From Cordylochernes scorpioides (Eukaryota > Arthropoda > Arachnida > Pseudoscorpiones > Chernetidae): a stretch of 64,000 bases of DNA. This document shows, piece after piece, positions 31,340-41,045 of the stretch. How positions within the stretch are numbered: position 1 is the stretch's first letter; each line of letters begins with the position of its first letter. The position numbers and the translations under genes were made by a program. Below the pieces are notes generated by a model. That model searched no databases and had not been told where the DNA came from. It worked only from the letters and a program-made list of their open reading frames with translations. The stretch spans positions 23,518,467 through 23,582,466 of the forward strand of contig CP092880.1 in NCBI GenBank assembly GCA_030710605.1. Reading direction: 5' to 3'.

Positions 31340-31712
31340 CAATATAATGCGGCTTATGATTGTAAAACGACGTTTAACAAGTTTTAACGCAAATGTTTCT
31401 TTTGAACGAAAAATCGTAATTTATTTTAAGGAGAAATAACGATTATTTCTATCTTTAAGGATGAAGTATGAAAGGATGAATTGTGAAGAGTAATGATGAC
31501 ATAGTATCTGCCAGGTAAGCGGATCACTGTGAGTTCGATTCTCATATCTGAACACTTTTATTTTTCCGTTTATCATTACTCTTCACAATTCATCCTTTCA
31601 TACTTCACCCCTAAGGATAGAAATAATCGTTATTTCTCCTTAAAATAAATTAAGATTTTTCGTTCAAAAGAAACATTTGCGGTATAGTTGTCAAACGTCG
31701 TTTTACAATAAT
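31340..31712. mobile_element. Foldback element with tRNA-like centre
   Basis: Arms of about 140 bp: TTGTAAAACGACGTTTAACA on the left, CGTCGTTTTACAA on the right, with AAATAACGATTATTTCTATC/GATAGAAATAATCGTTATTT inside. The centre (about 31500-31555) has GCCAGGTAAGCGG and GAGTTCGATTCTC, resembling tRNA boxes A and B. A right-arm-only copy is at 29985-30190. Confidence 0.75.
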
Positions 31713-31911
31713 CCATCCATTTATCCGAATTTCCGAAACGACTTTTATATTAAGATTGACAACGTCATGAAAATCGTTAGTTTTGAAAAGAATGCTCTTG
31801 TTGTTGTTAAAAAATGTTTGTATTAAATATTGTTAAAAATCATTCTATGTGTAGTTTTAAATATATATTGCTTAATAACTGCATTACATATCTGTCAATT
31901 AGATAATAAAA

Positions 31912-32185
31912 AAGGCATATATTGGATTTAATAAAATATTTATTTTGCCAATATTTCGGTTGGCTGAACGCCAAACCTTTATCAAGGCATTACATTTTTG
32001 TATACACAAACTCAGCGCCACATAGTGTTATAATATCACAGTTGAAATAATTTAAAAAATACAAAGTAGGTGGGGGGAATTTGTGCATGCAAAAATATTT
32101 TAAAAAGTTACAATCAGAATAAGTTAAATATATTAAAATATTAAAGGAGAAAAAATAATGAGGTCTATCCTATAATTTTAAATAT
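31912..32185 (-). mobile_element. HHR-F element
   Basis: AAAAAGGCATATATTGGATT and the motif at 31947-31988, then GCGCCACATAGTG. Related to 53797-53946. The PLE at 32203-33443 is inserted immediately downstream. Confidence 0.55.
31947..31988 (-). ncRNA. Hammerhead-like motif, family F
   Basis: Minus strand: GCC-TTGATAA-AGGTTTGGCGTTCAGCCAACC-GAAAT-ATT-GGC. Stem I GCC/GGC and a long stem II are good. The core deviates at two positions (TTGATAA for CTGANGA). Stem III ATAT is self-complementary. Confidence 0.4.
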
Positions 32186-32255
32186 TTATATTAAGTACAT
32201 AAGTATAAGAATTTAAGACATGCGAGGATGTGTTTCTTAAAGGTTTTAATATGGG

Positions 32256-32286
32256 CGAGCTTTCGGGTTATTAACCCTTCTACAGG
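32256..32286 (-). ncRNA. Hammerhead-like motif, family E2, left arm
   Basis: Minus strand: CTGTAGA, stem AGGGTT/AACCC, GAAAGCTCG. U replaces A6 of the canonical core; stem I pairing is poor. Self-complementary AGCT at the stem III position. Confidence 0.35.
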
Positions 32287-32535
32287 ACATCATATCTGAG
32301 TAAAACTGCATCTTATATACATATCCATATTGAGAAAATTAGCATATATACAAGAAAACTATAAACATATTAACAAAATTGGTGAAAAAGTAAAAATAAG
32401 AAAAATCTGCGTGTTCTGAGTATGCTAAGAAGTAAAATCAAAAATAGTTGTACAAAAAGGATACGGTTCAATTTAGGGCTGCAATAGTAAAACGATCCAA
32501 AATAAAACTCTCTGGCAATGGTCACCTAAGGTACA

Positions 32536-32822
32536 CTATGGCAATATTGCATTGTATATATCAGGGATGTCTATGTGTCTGTTAATACTGTTATGTCTTA
32601 AAGAGAGCAACGCCTCGACGACCAACCTTCTGTATTTGTTCGTGATTCCTGAATAATATGCCTGTGGTTGAGAGGTATCGAAAGAATGTGCTGTCTGTCT
32701 AATGTGTTGTACTATAAGGGATCTAGGTTCACTGTTTCTGATGTTTCTATGGTGTTCATCCATCCTATCTTTGATTCTACGGCCTGTTTCTCCTATATAC
32801 AAACTATTGCAATCTGAGCATA
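32536..32822 (-). pseudogene. Penelope-like GIY-YIG endonuclease fragment (left arm)
   Basis: Encodes CSDCNSLYIGETGRRIKDRM, DEHHRNIRNSEPRSLIVQHI, RQTAHSFDTSQPQAYYSG and RRLVVEALLSLRHNSINRHI, ending DIPDIYNAILP and stop. YIGETGRR is the YIG half of the GIY-YIG nuclease signature, with the catalytic arginine following. CxxC before it fits the PLE-specific zinc finger. The open frame continues to 32916 only because it reads antisense into the other arm. The reverse transcriptase is absent. Confidence 0.85.
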
Positions 32823-32828
32823 TAGGAG

Positions 32829-33082
32829 AAACAGGCCGTAGAATCAAAGATAGGATGGATGAACACCATAGAAACATCAGAAACAGTGAACCTAGATCCC
32901 TTATAGTACAACACATTAGACAGACAGCACATTCTTTCGATACCTCTCAACCACAGGCATATTATTCAGGAATCACGAACAAATACAGAAGGTTGGTCGT
33001 CGAGGCGTTGCTCTCTTTAAGACATAACAGTATTAACAGGCACATAGACATCCCTGATATATACAATGCAATATTGCCATAG
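32829..33082 (+). pseudogene. Penelope-like GIY-YIG endonuclease fragment (right arm)
   Basis: Mirror copy of the left-arm fragment: GETGRRIKDRMDEHHRNIRN through DIPDIYNAILP and stop. The GIY-YIG start is lost at the palindrome loop. Sequence identity to the left arm is almost complete, so the two arms were probably made in one event. Confidence 0.85.
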
Positions 33083-33331
33083 TGTACCTTAGGTGACCAT
33101 TGCCAGAGAGTTTTATTTTGGATCGTTTTACTATTGCAGCCCTAAATTGAACCGTATCCTTTTTGTACAACTATTTTTGATTTTACTTCTTAGCATACTC
33201 AGAACACGCAGATTTTTCTTATTTTTACTTTTTCACCAATTTTGTTAATATGTTTATAGTTTTCTTGTATATATGCTAATTTTCTCAATATGGATATGTA
33301 TATAAGATGCAGTTTTACTCAGATATGATGT

Positions 33332-33362
33332 CCTGTAGAAGGGTTAATAACCCGAAAGCTCG
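33332..33362 (+). ncRNA. Hammerhead-like motif, family E2, right arm
   Basis: CTGTAGA-AGGGTTAATAACCC-GAAAGCTCG, the mirror of 32256-32286. Same U6 deviation. Confidence 0.35.
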
Positions 33363-33604
33363 CCCATATTAAAACCTTTAAGAAACACATCCTCGCATGT
33401 CTTAAATTCTTATACTTATACTCTTCAGAGGATTTTAACTCTCTTTATATTAAGTACATAAAATATAATTCATAAATAAATCATTAAGAGATAAATGTAA
33501 AAATATATGATCTATTAAAACATTTGAAAAAATGATTTAAACAAAAAATTGTAAGAAATGTTTTGAAATTTTTAAAACTATATATATAACTATCTCTCAA
33601 TATA

Positions 33605-35025
33605 TACACTACGTGACATTGAAAATGGAACACCAAGAAATAGTGGCCAGAGAATTATGCAAATTTCAGGGTAGACGCGCCTAACCGAGTTATGCAAATG
33701 ATGTAAAATGTGCAGCCCTCGTGCGCACATGGAGTAAGATATAAGGGAAGGAACTTGCAGAAAGGACAGTATTCGTGTCGTTATTTCTTCAAGGAAAATC
33801 ATTGTAGAAATTTTGTTCTTGTGTCAAAAGACACGTGTAATAACAGATAATGCCAGGTCATCGTAAACGGAGGCAGTTCAAGCAGACAGACGCTTTTACG
33901 AGGGGCATGGTGATAGGACTGAAAAGGGCAGGTTGGTCCATACATCAAATCGCAGCTGATACACACCTTGGCGCGACCACGGTGCACCGACTGTGGAGAA
34001 GATGGTTGGAACAAGGAAATGTGGCAATTTATAGGAATGTCGGTGCAACCAGAGTGACGTCAGCACGTGTGGATCGGCGTATCCTTCGACAAGCAGTGGC
34101 GGCCCCACAAGCCACTTGTACCGCCATCCTGCAACATGTGCAAGACACCCTAGATCATTCCATCTCGACCAGAACCATTTCCCGTCGATTGGTTGCTAAT
34201 GGCTTGACCTCATGCCGTCCGCTAAGAATACTGCCATTGACCCCACCGAATAGGCGCCAACGTTTGGAATGGTGCCTGGCTAGATCGACGTGGATGACGG
34301 AATGGCACAGGGTCGTGTTCTCAGATGTGTCGCGTTTCTGTTTGTCCAGTGATAGTCGCCGTGTACGCGTGTGGCGTCGACGTGGAGAAAGGTCCAATCC
34401 GGCAGCAATTGTGGAACGCCCCACCGTGCGACAACGTGGAATCATGGTTTGGGGCGCAATCGCGTATGATTCCAGGTCACCTTTACTTCGTATTCAGGGC
34501 ACTATGACGGCCCAACGATACGTTGATGATGTGCTGCGACCGGTGACACTCCCCTACCTTAAGGGGGTACCCAATGCTCTTTATCAGCAGGATAACGCCC
34601 GACCGCACACTGCTCGCATTAGCCAACGAGCTCTGCAAGATGTACAGATGCTTCCCTGGCCACCGTACTCTCCTGATCTCTCACCAATCGAGCACGTCTG
34701 GTACATCATTGGACGCCGTTTGCATGCCTTGCCACAGCCGCGTTCAGAAGACGATCTGTGGCAAATGGTTGAGAGGGAATGGAGAGCCATCCCTCAGGAC
34801 GCCATCCGTACTCTGATTGACTCTCTACCTAGACGTGTTGCTGCGTGCATCGCCGTCCGCGGTGGTCCTACTTGCTACTAAGCTGACGCCGTTCTCGCTC
34901 TGTATTATGATTATCATTTTGAAATAAAGATCACTTATTGTTCGTCCCTGTCTCTCTCTGTCTGCCGAGTTTCATCACTTTCTGGCCACTATTTCTTGGT
35001 GTTCCATTTTCAATGTCACGCAGTG
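33605..35025 (+). mobile_element. Tc1-type DNA transposon, complete
   Basis: Terminal inverted repeats start CACTACGTGACATTGAAAAT (left) and CACTGCGTGACATTGAAAAT (right, complement), about 45 bp, with TA at both flanks (33603-33604 and 35026-35027). One intact transposase frame inside. 1421 bp. Lies in intron 2 of the kinase gene, same strand. Confidence 0.93.
33850..34881 (+). CDS. Tc1/mariner-superfamily transposase, open frame
   Basis: A 343-residue DDE transposase that would bind the terminal repeats and cut and paste the element. Residues 1-60 form the first helix-turn-helix (GLKRAGWSIHQIAADTHLGA, TVHRLWRRW). Residues 65-125 form the second (SARVDRRILRQAV, HSISTRTISRRL). The basic stretch RVRVWRRRGE (171-180) could aid nuclear import. 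Catalytic residues are D159 (FSDVSRF), D248 (QQDNARPH) and E281 (SPIEHVW); by my count 32 residues separate the last two, unlike Tc1's 34. V160 replaces the usual glutamate of DESRF, which the copy at 23232-24263 retains, so activity is uncertain. The start codon at 33850 is 245 bp inside the left end, and the stop leaves about 140 bp to the right end. Confidence 0.93.
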   Translation: MPGHRKRRQFKQTDAFTRGMVIGLKRAGWSIHQIAADTHLGATTVHRLWRRWLEQGNVAIYRNVGATRVTSARVDRRILRQAVAAPQATCTAILQHVQDTLDHSISTRTISRRLVANGLTSCRPLRILPLTPPNRRQRLEWCLARSTWMTEWHRVVFSDVSRFCLSSDSRRVRVWRRRGERSNPAAIVERPTVRQRGIMVWGAIAYDSRSPLLRIQGTMTAQRYVDDVLRPVTLPYLKGVPNALYQQDNARPHTARISQRALQDVQMLPWPPYSPDLSPIEHVWYIIGRRLHALPQPRSEDDLWQMVEREWRAIPQDAIRTLIDSLPRRVAACIAVRGGPTCY

Positions 35026-35089
35026 TAATAAAGAGTATCTATATATTGTAGCAAAATATATACAATTTCATAAAAGATTATTATATTGT

Positions 35090-35600
35090 AACGTAGAAAA
35101 AACAAGTAATTACAAACTTCAGGATGACACGACAAAATATTTAATGTAAAACCAAATTATAACAAAGAATAGAGGCAATGAGACAATTTTACAGTGTACC
35201 AAAATGAAAATATCGATATTAAAAAAAAATTCATAGAATAATAAATAATCTGCTACAATATGTAACAAAGTATTTATTAATTTTATTATTTTTTATTAAC
35301 AGAATGGTCATTTTTATCTTTATATTTTGCTACTCTGTAAATTTCCCTCGTGGCTTATCTTTTGTTTATCATTCATAGTTTGTTCTTGCCTGAAATAAAT
35401 TACTGTCTAATCCTGAAGTTGGTCTTCCCTAATTTTCCACGTGGCAATTTTTATATTTTGCTACTCTGTAAACTTTCTCTCTCATTGCCTCTCTGGTATT
35501 TTATAAATGTTTTGATCTTGCCGTAAATAAATTACCTTTTCATTCTGAAGTTTGTCTTTCCAAATTTTCTAAGTGACAATAAATATATTGCATAAAAACA
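35090..35600 (+). repeat. Dispersed repeat H, tandem pieces
   Basis: TATGTAACAAAGTATTTATT, CTACTCTGTAAATTTCCCTC and TTTCCACGTGGCAATTTTTA, with a second partial run at 35450-35580. The left part (35095-35230) is an inverted piece with CTTCAGGATGACACGAC. Confidence 0.6.
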
Positions 35601-35604
35601 CTGC

Positions 35605-37905
35605 AATATATACCTATACAGTACTTGGGTATAGATGTATGTTTCTATGTGGTTTCTAAAGAAATAGCTATACAGGACTGGCTGAACTTTTACCGCGAAC
35701 TAATGACTACAGAGAAAAATTTTAGAATTTGTAATTTACATAATATGATTTCTCAGAACGATCCTATATTGGACTCGGAGATAACCAATGCAGACATATA
35801 CAAGGAGATAGCTGGTTTGAAGAGTAACAAGGCATGCGGGCCCGATGGCATCCCCAATCAAGTATTAAAAATACTCCCTGATTCGTACATACTGCTGTTG
35901 AAACAACTCTACAATAGTGTTATGACGACTGGAAAATACCCAGCAATTTGGACTAATTCCACTATACACCCAATCTTTAAAAATGGTTATAAGAACAGCC
36001 CCTCCAACTACCGAGGTATTGCACTGATTAGCAATGTATCAAAGCTTTTCACTTCAATCCTAAGATCAAGACTGGAGGAATGGGTCGAAGGAAGAAGGGT
36101 TATACCGGAAAACCAAGCGGGATTTAGAAAAGGAAGATCATGTATTGACCACATATTTACACTAACTACTTTAATCCAACTATCATTAAGAAAAAAAGAG
36201 GGGAAAACTATATGTCTTTTTTGTCGATCTAAGGAAGGCATTTGATACTGTACCTCACTCAATACTTTGGAAAAAACTTTACAACCTAGGCATAAGTTAC
36301 CAATTCATAAGTACGATCAGAAGTTACTACGAACAAGCAACTATAGCTATCAGATGGAAGGGATCATTTACGGAAAGTATTAAGATAAACTCGGGAGTCC
36401 TCCAGGGAGAACCACTTTCCCCACTGCTCTTTATATTATTTATCACGGACTTAATCGAAATTTATAATAATTCAGACCTGCCGAGTGTAAATTTGCCAGA
36501 ATTTGGAGATATCCATTTATTGCTGTACGCCGACCACATAGCAATTATAGGCGAGTCCAGGATGAACCTCCAAAAGAAGATCAAAATACTGAAAGAATAT
36601 CTCGATGAGAACTTAATAACACTAAATGAGTCCAAGTCAAAGATTATGGTGTTCCGTAATGGAGGTAAACCCTCAAATAAGGATAGATGGTTCTGGAATG
36701 ATAAACCCATAACAATAACTTCAAGATATACATACTCTTGGGATTCCCTCTGACACCAACAATAACAACTACTCACCCGGCAAATTACTTTAAAGGAAAA
36801 TCACTTACAGCAATTAACGCCACACACCCAATATTAATAAAATCAAAAGCAAAGTCAATAAATTTATCAATCAAACTCTTTGATACAATAGTGAGAGCTG
36901 TCCTGATGTATGCCGCTCCATTGTGGGCAACAGAGCATAAAGACTTACTGGACAGTATACAAGACATATTTATCCGTAGGTTCCTGAATCTGCCCAGATA
37001 CACCCCAGGCTACATAATCAGATTAGAAACCGGTCGTATCTCATTGAGTGTAACAGCTTTAAAATTAACCCTGAAGTATTGGCTGCGGGTGTTGAATATG
37101 AGCAGTGACAGATTGCCGCGTATATGTTTTAATAGAACACTGGAACTGTCTAATGCTTCGGGCACACCCATCGGTTTCATTAAAAAGCTCACCAATCTGC
37201 TTAACAATAATGGATCCCCTGCACTTGTTTCCTGTGATTATCCTGAAACGCTGAGGAGCGCGATTACAGGGCTCTTAAAAACAGCGGCAGACCAATCTAT
37301 ACAAAACGACCTTACAAGAATGGATAAATCTAAGCTATACTCTCACTACAAAGACATTCACATATCTTTCATGACGGAGGGATACCTTTTAGGGGATTTT
37401 CCTTTCCCGTTTGTAAGACTACTCGCACAAGTTAGAATACTTTCAAGTTTTTTTAGAGAAAACCACACCAAGATGCTCTGCGGTGAGGACCCGATTTGTA
37501 CCTTCTGTAATTCAAAACTAAAAAATGAAATCACTCACTATATTTTTGATTGCTCTGCTCTGAAAGAAGAAAGAAGAACCCTTATGCTCAAAACTGGGCA
37601 ACTCTGTGCTTCACTTCCATCAATAATTGACAATATGACCCAGAATAAGTATATTGCTACGGCGTTTTATGGTTTCCACAAGTCCATATCTCAGAAGAAG
37701 GCCAAGTGACACTCACTCCTCACTTTCTTACTGCTACTCTTTTTGTGTTGTTTTTCTTGCTTCCCTCTTTCTCTTTCTTGTTTTTTTTTTTTTCTTTTTC
37801 TTCTGTATATATCGCTATTTCCTTTGTCTCACTGCTTTGTTCTTATGCATACCTCTGGTGAATCCTGTATAGGGTCAGTGACCCTGAATAAAGGCTTTGT
37901 TGATT
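35605..37905 (+). mobile_element. LINE, 5'-truncated, related to 21964-27489
   Basis: Holds reverse transcriptase and C-terminal domain remnants, then a 3' end with hairpin GGGTCAGTGACCC, TGAATAAAGG and TTTGTTGATT. It ends about 75 bp upstream of a kinase exon at 37981. A T-rich stretch at 37770-37800 lies in the 3' UTR. Confidence 0.85.
35625..37709 (+). pseudogene. LINE reverse transcriptase, frameshifted
   Basis: 35625-36245 encodes NKACGPDGIPNQVLKILPDS, TIHPIFKNGYKNSPSNYRGI and ENQAGFRKGRSCIDHIFTL. A frame break near 36220 leads to FVDLRKAFDTVPHSILW, SGVLQGEPLSPLLFILF and LLLYADHIAIIGES, where the catalytic YADD has become YADH. A further break near 36740 leads to 36738-37709 with AAPLWATEHKDLLDSIQDIF, PRYTPGYIIRLETGRIS and a CTFCNSKLKNEITHYIFDCS zinc-type site. 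Inactive by both frame breaks and the active-site change. Confidence 0.85.
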
Positions 37906-37957
37906 AATTTTACTCAATATTGATACAAGGGGTTATTTTATTGAATCTGTGTATTGA

Positions 37958-38101
<144 letters not shown>

Positions 38102-38149
38102 TAAGTCCACAACAATCCCCCTTTTTGTTTGCTAGATTGAGGTTTTATT

Positions 38150-38485
38150 AGGTTGTCCCAAAATTTCATGTTTTTCTTATTACTTGATGAATAATATTAT
38201 TACGGCAAGAATACATAATACAGAAAAAAGGCATTTCCTGATCGTGCAACTGAAAGTTGCTGATGGCTTACGCCATCTATCGGAATAAATATCAACTAAT
38301 CGTTGATTTTTAATTATTCCAGAATAATTTATCCACCTGATCCAAGTACAAATTCACTTTTGTACTATTTATCACAATAGATAATACAATTACTTTATAC
38401 ATAATACAAAGACATTATACATAACGGCTAATAATATTGGTATTTCAATTTTATGCAAGTATTTACGAACTTTTGGGACAACCTT
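38150..38485. mobile_element. MITE-4 (mariner-type) copy
   Basis: AGGTTGTCCCAAAATTTCAT to CGAACTTTTGGGACAACCTT. Interrupted at about 38224-38382 by an HHR-B fragment. It starts 50 bp after the exon end. Confidence 0.8.
38224..38382 (-). mobile_element. HHR-B unit fragment inside MITE-4
   Basis: AAAAAAGGCATTTCCTGATC, GCAACTGAAAGTTGCTGATG and CGCCATCTATCGGAATAAAT, then a jump to CCAAGTACAAATTCACTTTT. The ribozyme segment is missing. Confidence 0.75.
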
Positions 38486-38900
38486 GTATATACTCACTCG
38501 TACTGGAACATAACCTCTCTTTGATAAACTATATTTTCAAATTATAATGATTACATTTTTTCACAACAATGAGTATTGTTTGCTTTTGCTTGAATTTGCT
38601 AAAAATGGTGTTTGGATACATTCTTTCTTATCACCATTATGTTTTGTACTGAGGGATAAACAGAATACTTTGTTTGGATGCATTTTTAAAAGGAGAGGGG
38701 CCTCTTTTGGTATATGAATACTAGACTCCCTCAACTCTAAGCCATATATACCATGGCATACTATATATATAATGATTTATATATATTAACACACGTATAT
38801 GATACAAGATGCATGGAAACATCTGAGGCTCTTCATTGGACACGACAACTACAACAATACAAGTATATTATCTACAAGCATATATTAATTAAATTAATTG
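38486..38900. other. Intron 3 sequence, one short repeat piece
   Basis: CATGGAAACATCTGAGGCTC and TTCATTGGACACGACAACTA at 38812-38860 are a single copy of the end of the 121-bp unit. Otherwise no feature seen. Confidence 0.5.
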
Positions 38901-38904
38901 TCAA

Positions 38905-40230
38905 TTGTCTTTCTCTCAGCAGTGCGGCCCTTGCAAAGTGGAGACGGAAATCATGGAGCTGAGCAGCCCATATAATGTATTGGCGATGAGTCAGGAAGAC
39001 ACGATGAACATAATGATCCTACTTGTCGATTCAGATAATTCGGCGCAAAATCTTTCTGAAGATGATTTAGAAAGTTCAACATCGAACAATCAGGAAAACC
39101 GCGGACATGAAATTCGGGCCGCGGAAATTATTTATTCTACGGCAATTTTGTGTTGGACGAAAAGAGTAGAATCATCCATAAAGGAATCAGCCTCTCAGAG
39201 TTTTCAAAGGCCTAAGGGTTAAAAGAAAATGAGAAATCTCTGACTCAGTCTGCAAAAGTGCCAAAAGCTGAATTCATCTTATCCAGGCCACCCTAGTAAC
39301 CAAGAAAGGAAAGGAGAGATGCTGTTGCGCAGATCAGAAACAACAGACAACAGCAGCAACTAGTCAAGGCAGGGTCGGCAGAGACAACATTCCAACAGTG
39401 CTGCTTCGTCGAGGACCGCTCAGACTACCACCCAGTCTAGTGTAGAAAGGCTCTGGAATATATTCTGGGAAAATATCCAGTGCCAGCTTAGGAAGATGTC
39501 CGGCCGTATTCAGGTGGGACTTTGCAGCACTGAGAAGGCAGAGTTCCTGTTCGAGCAGGGCCTCACCATCGACTGCACCCACCTAAAAGCCTTCCCATAC
39601 AGGAAGAGATTCGAGAAGATCATTATTAAAAATCAAACTTATATCGCTGTCATAGATGAGGATATCCTTGCGACGCTAAGGCATTATTTCAGTGGCCTCA
39701 ATGGCTTACGAAGTGGTAACCTGCGATGGTTGCTCCTGGGCCACAGGCAACAGGAATGCTTCCGTCTTTATGAATAAAAGACTAAATATTCACAAGCTCC
39801 CAGTAAAATTGGAGATCAAGTCCAAGGGTGAAGCCTACATCTACGGCGTCAAATGCAGAAAGTATCACCGCCAAGGGCATCGGCGTGCCAGCTAATGGAG
39901 GAGCGCTCCACTCGACAATCTACCTCCCAGCATGAATCTCTCCCTCCTTCCACCCAGACATCGCCCTCGTCGGGACCTGCTGCATTTAGCTATGATAAGC
40001 CTGAGAAGACCCTGGCCGCAGAAGCTCCCATTCACGTGAAAATTCCTTCTGCCAACGCAATCAACGGGGCCAAAACTCCACCAGCGGTGGCAGAAGTGAC
40101 AATATCAAGTAAAGTGAGCCTACCCAACATCTTTGCTCCTATATTGACCTCACCCTGGATCAGGTTAAGGAGGGAACCACTGAGACATAGTCTGAAGCCC
40201 TCAAACAGTTGAAAGAGGTCCACCTGCCAG
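38905..40230 (+). pseudogene. LINE ORF1 (gag-like) remnant, second LINE type
   Basis: Broken frames. About 39496-39700 gives EFLFEQGLTIDCTHLKAFPY and RFEKIIIKNQTYIAVIDEDI. 39692-39895 gives YEVVTCDGCSWATGNRNASV and YIYGVKCRKYHRQGHRRAS, a zinc-knuckle-like CxxC...H end. 39853-40212 is serine/proline-rich. Resembles ORF1 of Tx1/L1-group LINEs. A mariner copy follows, then RT from the same kind of element, with the endonuclease missing. Confidence 0.55.
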
Positions 40231-40275
40231 CTATCTTACCAAAATGCCAGACGTGCATCGCTCCGGTAAGATATA

Positions 40276-41044
40276 CAAGGGGGGATCAATAAATAAGGTG
40301 AATTATCTTATTTCTTAAAAATTAAAAAAGCAAAAATTATTTAAACCACAGAATATTAAAATATAACATCTAGAGATTATTTAAGGTGTTTTCTGTTCTT
40401 TTTTGCCACGCGCGGCGCGAGACTTATAAATAAACTAAAATGGAAGCTCCCTTGAAGGATTGCACCAGGCTTGAACAACGTGCAGTTATTCGTTTCTTGA
40501 ATGCAGAAGGTATTCAAACATATCAAATAGCCAAAGAATGAAAAATATCTATGGTGAGTCTTGTTTGTCTAAAAAAACATTTATATATGGGTTAACGAGT
40601 TCAAAAATGGACGAAAAACGAAAAAATAAAAAAATAAAAGGGAAGCTTAGTAAAGGTGTTCTCTTCCTTCATGATAATGCAAGGCCGCATACATCATGTA
40701 AAACTGTATCTACAATCATTAAATTAGCTTTTGAAGTTTTAGAACATCCTGCATATAGTCCAGACCTAGCCCCCTCTGACTATTTCCTTTTTGGACTACT
40801 AAAGAAGGAGTTAAAGGGAAAGCGATTTGACTCGGATGAAGATGTCCAGAAAGTGGTGGAGGATTTTTTTCACACGCTTCCTAAGAGTGCCCATAAAGAG
40901 GGTATTTACAAGTTTCCAGAACGATGGAGACGATGTATAGAAAGCCAAGGTGATTATTTTGAATAAATCAAGTCCTAATTTTTAATATCGTTCTAATTTT
41001 TTTTAAATAAATTATAATTCACCTTATTTATTGATCCCACCTTG
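40276..41044 (+). mobile_element. Mariner element, internally deleted
   Basis: Terminal repeats CAAGGGGGGATCAATAAATA (left) and, in complement, CAAGGTGGGATCAATAAATA (right), each about 30 bp, between TA dinucleotides (40274-40275 and 41045-41046). At 769 bp it is well short of a full mariner (about 1.3 kb). Confidence 0.88.
40440..40966 (+). pseudogene. Mariner transposase, internal deletion
   Basis: 40441-40540 starts MEAPLKDCTRLEQRAVIRFL, the N-terminal DNA-binding part, with a stop soon after. A large deletion then joins to GVLFLHDNARPHTSCKTVST, the second catalytic aspartate, and HPAYSPDLAPSDYFLFGLLK with the third D of the DD34D triad. It ends WRRCIESQGDYFE. The first catalytic aspartate and much of the centre are gone. 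Confidence 0.88.
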
Positions 41045-41045
41045 T

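Larger units (their letters stand above)
32203..33443. mobile_element. Penelope-like element (family E2) as a 1.2-kb palindrome
   Basis: Two ~600-bp arms (32199-32799 and 32821-33421) are almost exact complements with a 21-nt loop (32800-32820). Each arm has a terminal repeat with the motif CTGTAGA, AGGGTTAATAACCC, GAAAGCTC (minus 32256-32286, plus 33332-33362) and a GIY-YIG fragment. An 18-bp duplication TTTATATTAAGTACATAA flanks it (32185-32202 and 33444-33461), so it arrived as one insertion. Confidence 0.85.

Noticed and set aside
32702..32916. Hydrophobic N-terminus (MCCTIRDLGSLFLMFLWCSS) on both 126-residue frames at 32536 and 32702
   Set aside because: It is the antisense reading of the opposite palindrome arm, not a signal peptide or part of the endonuclease.
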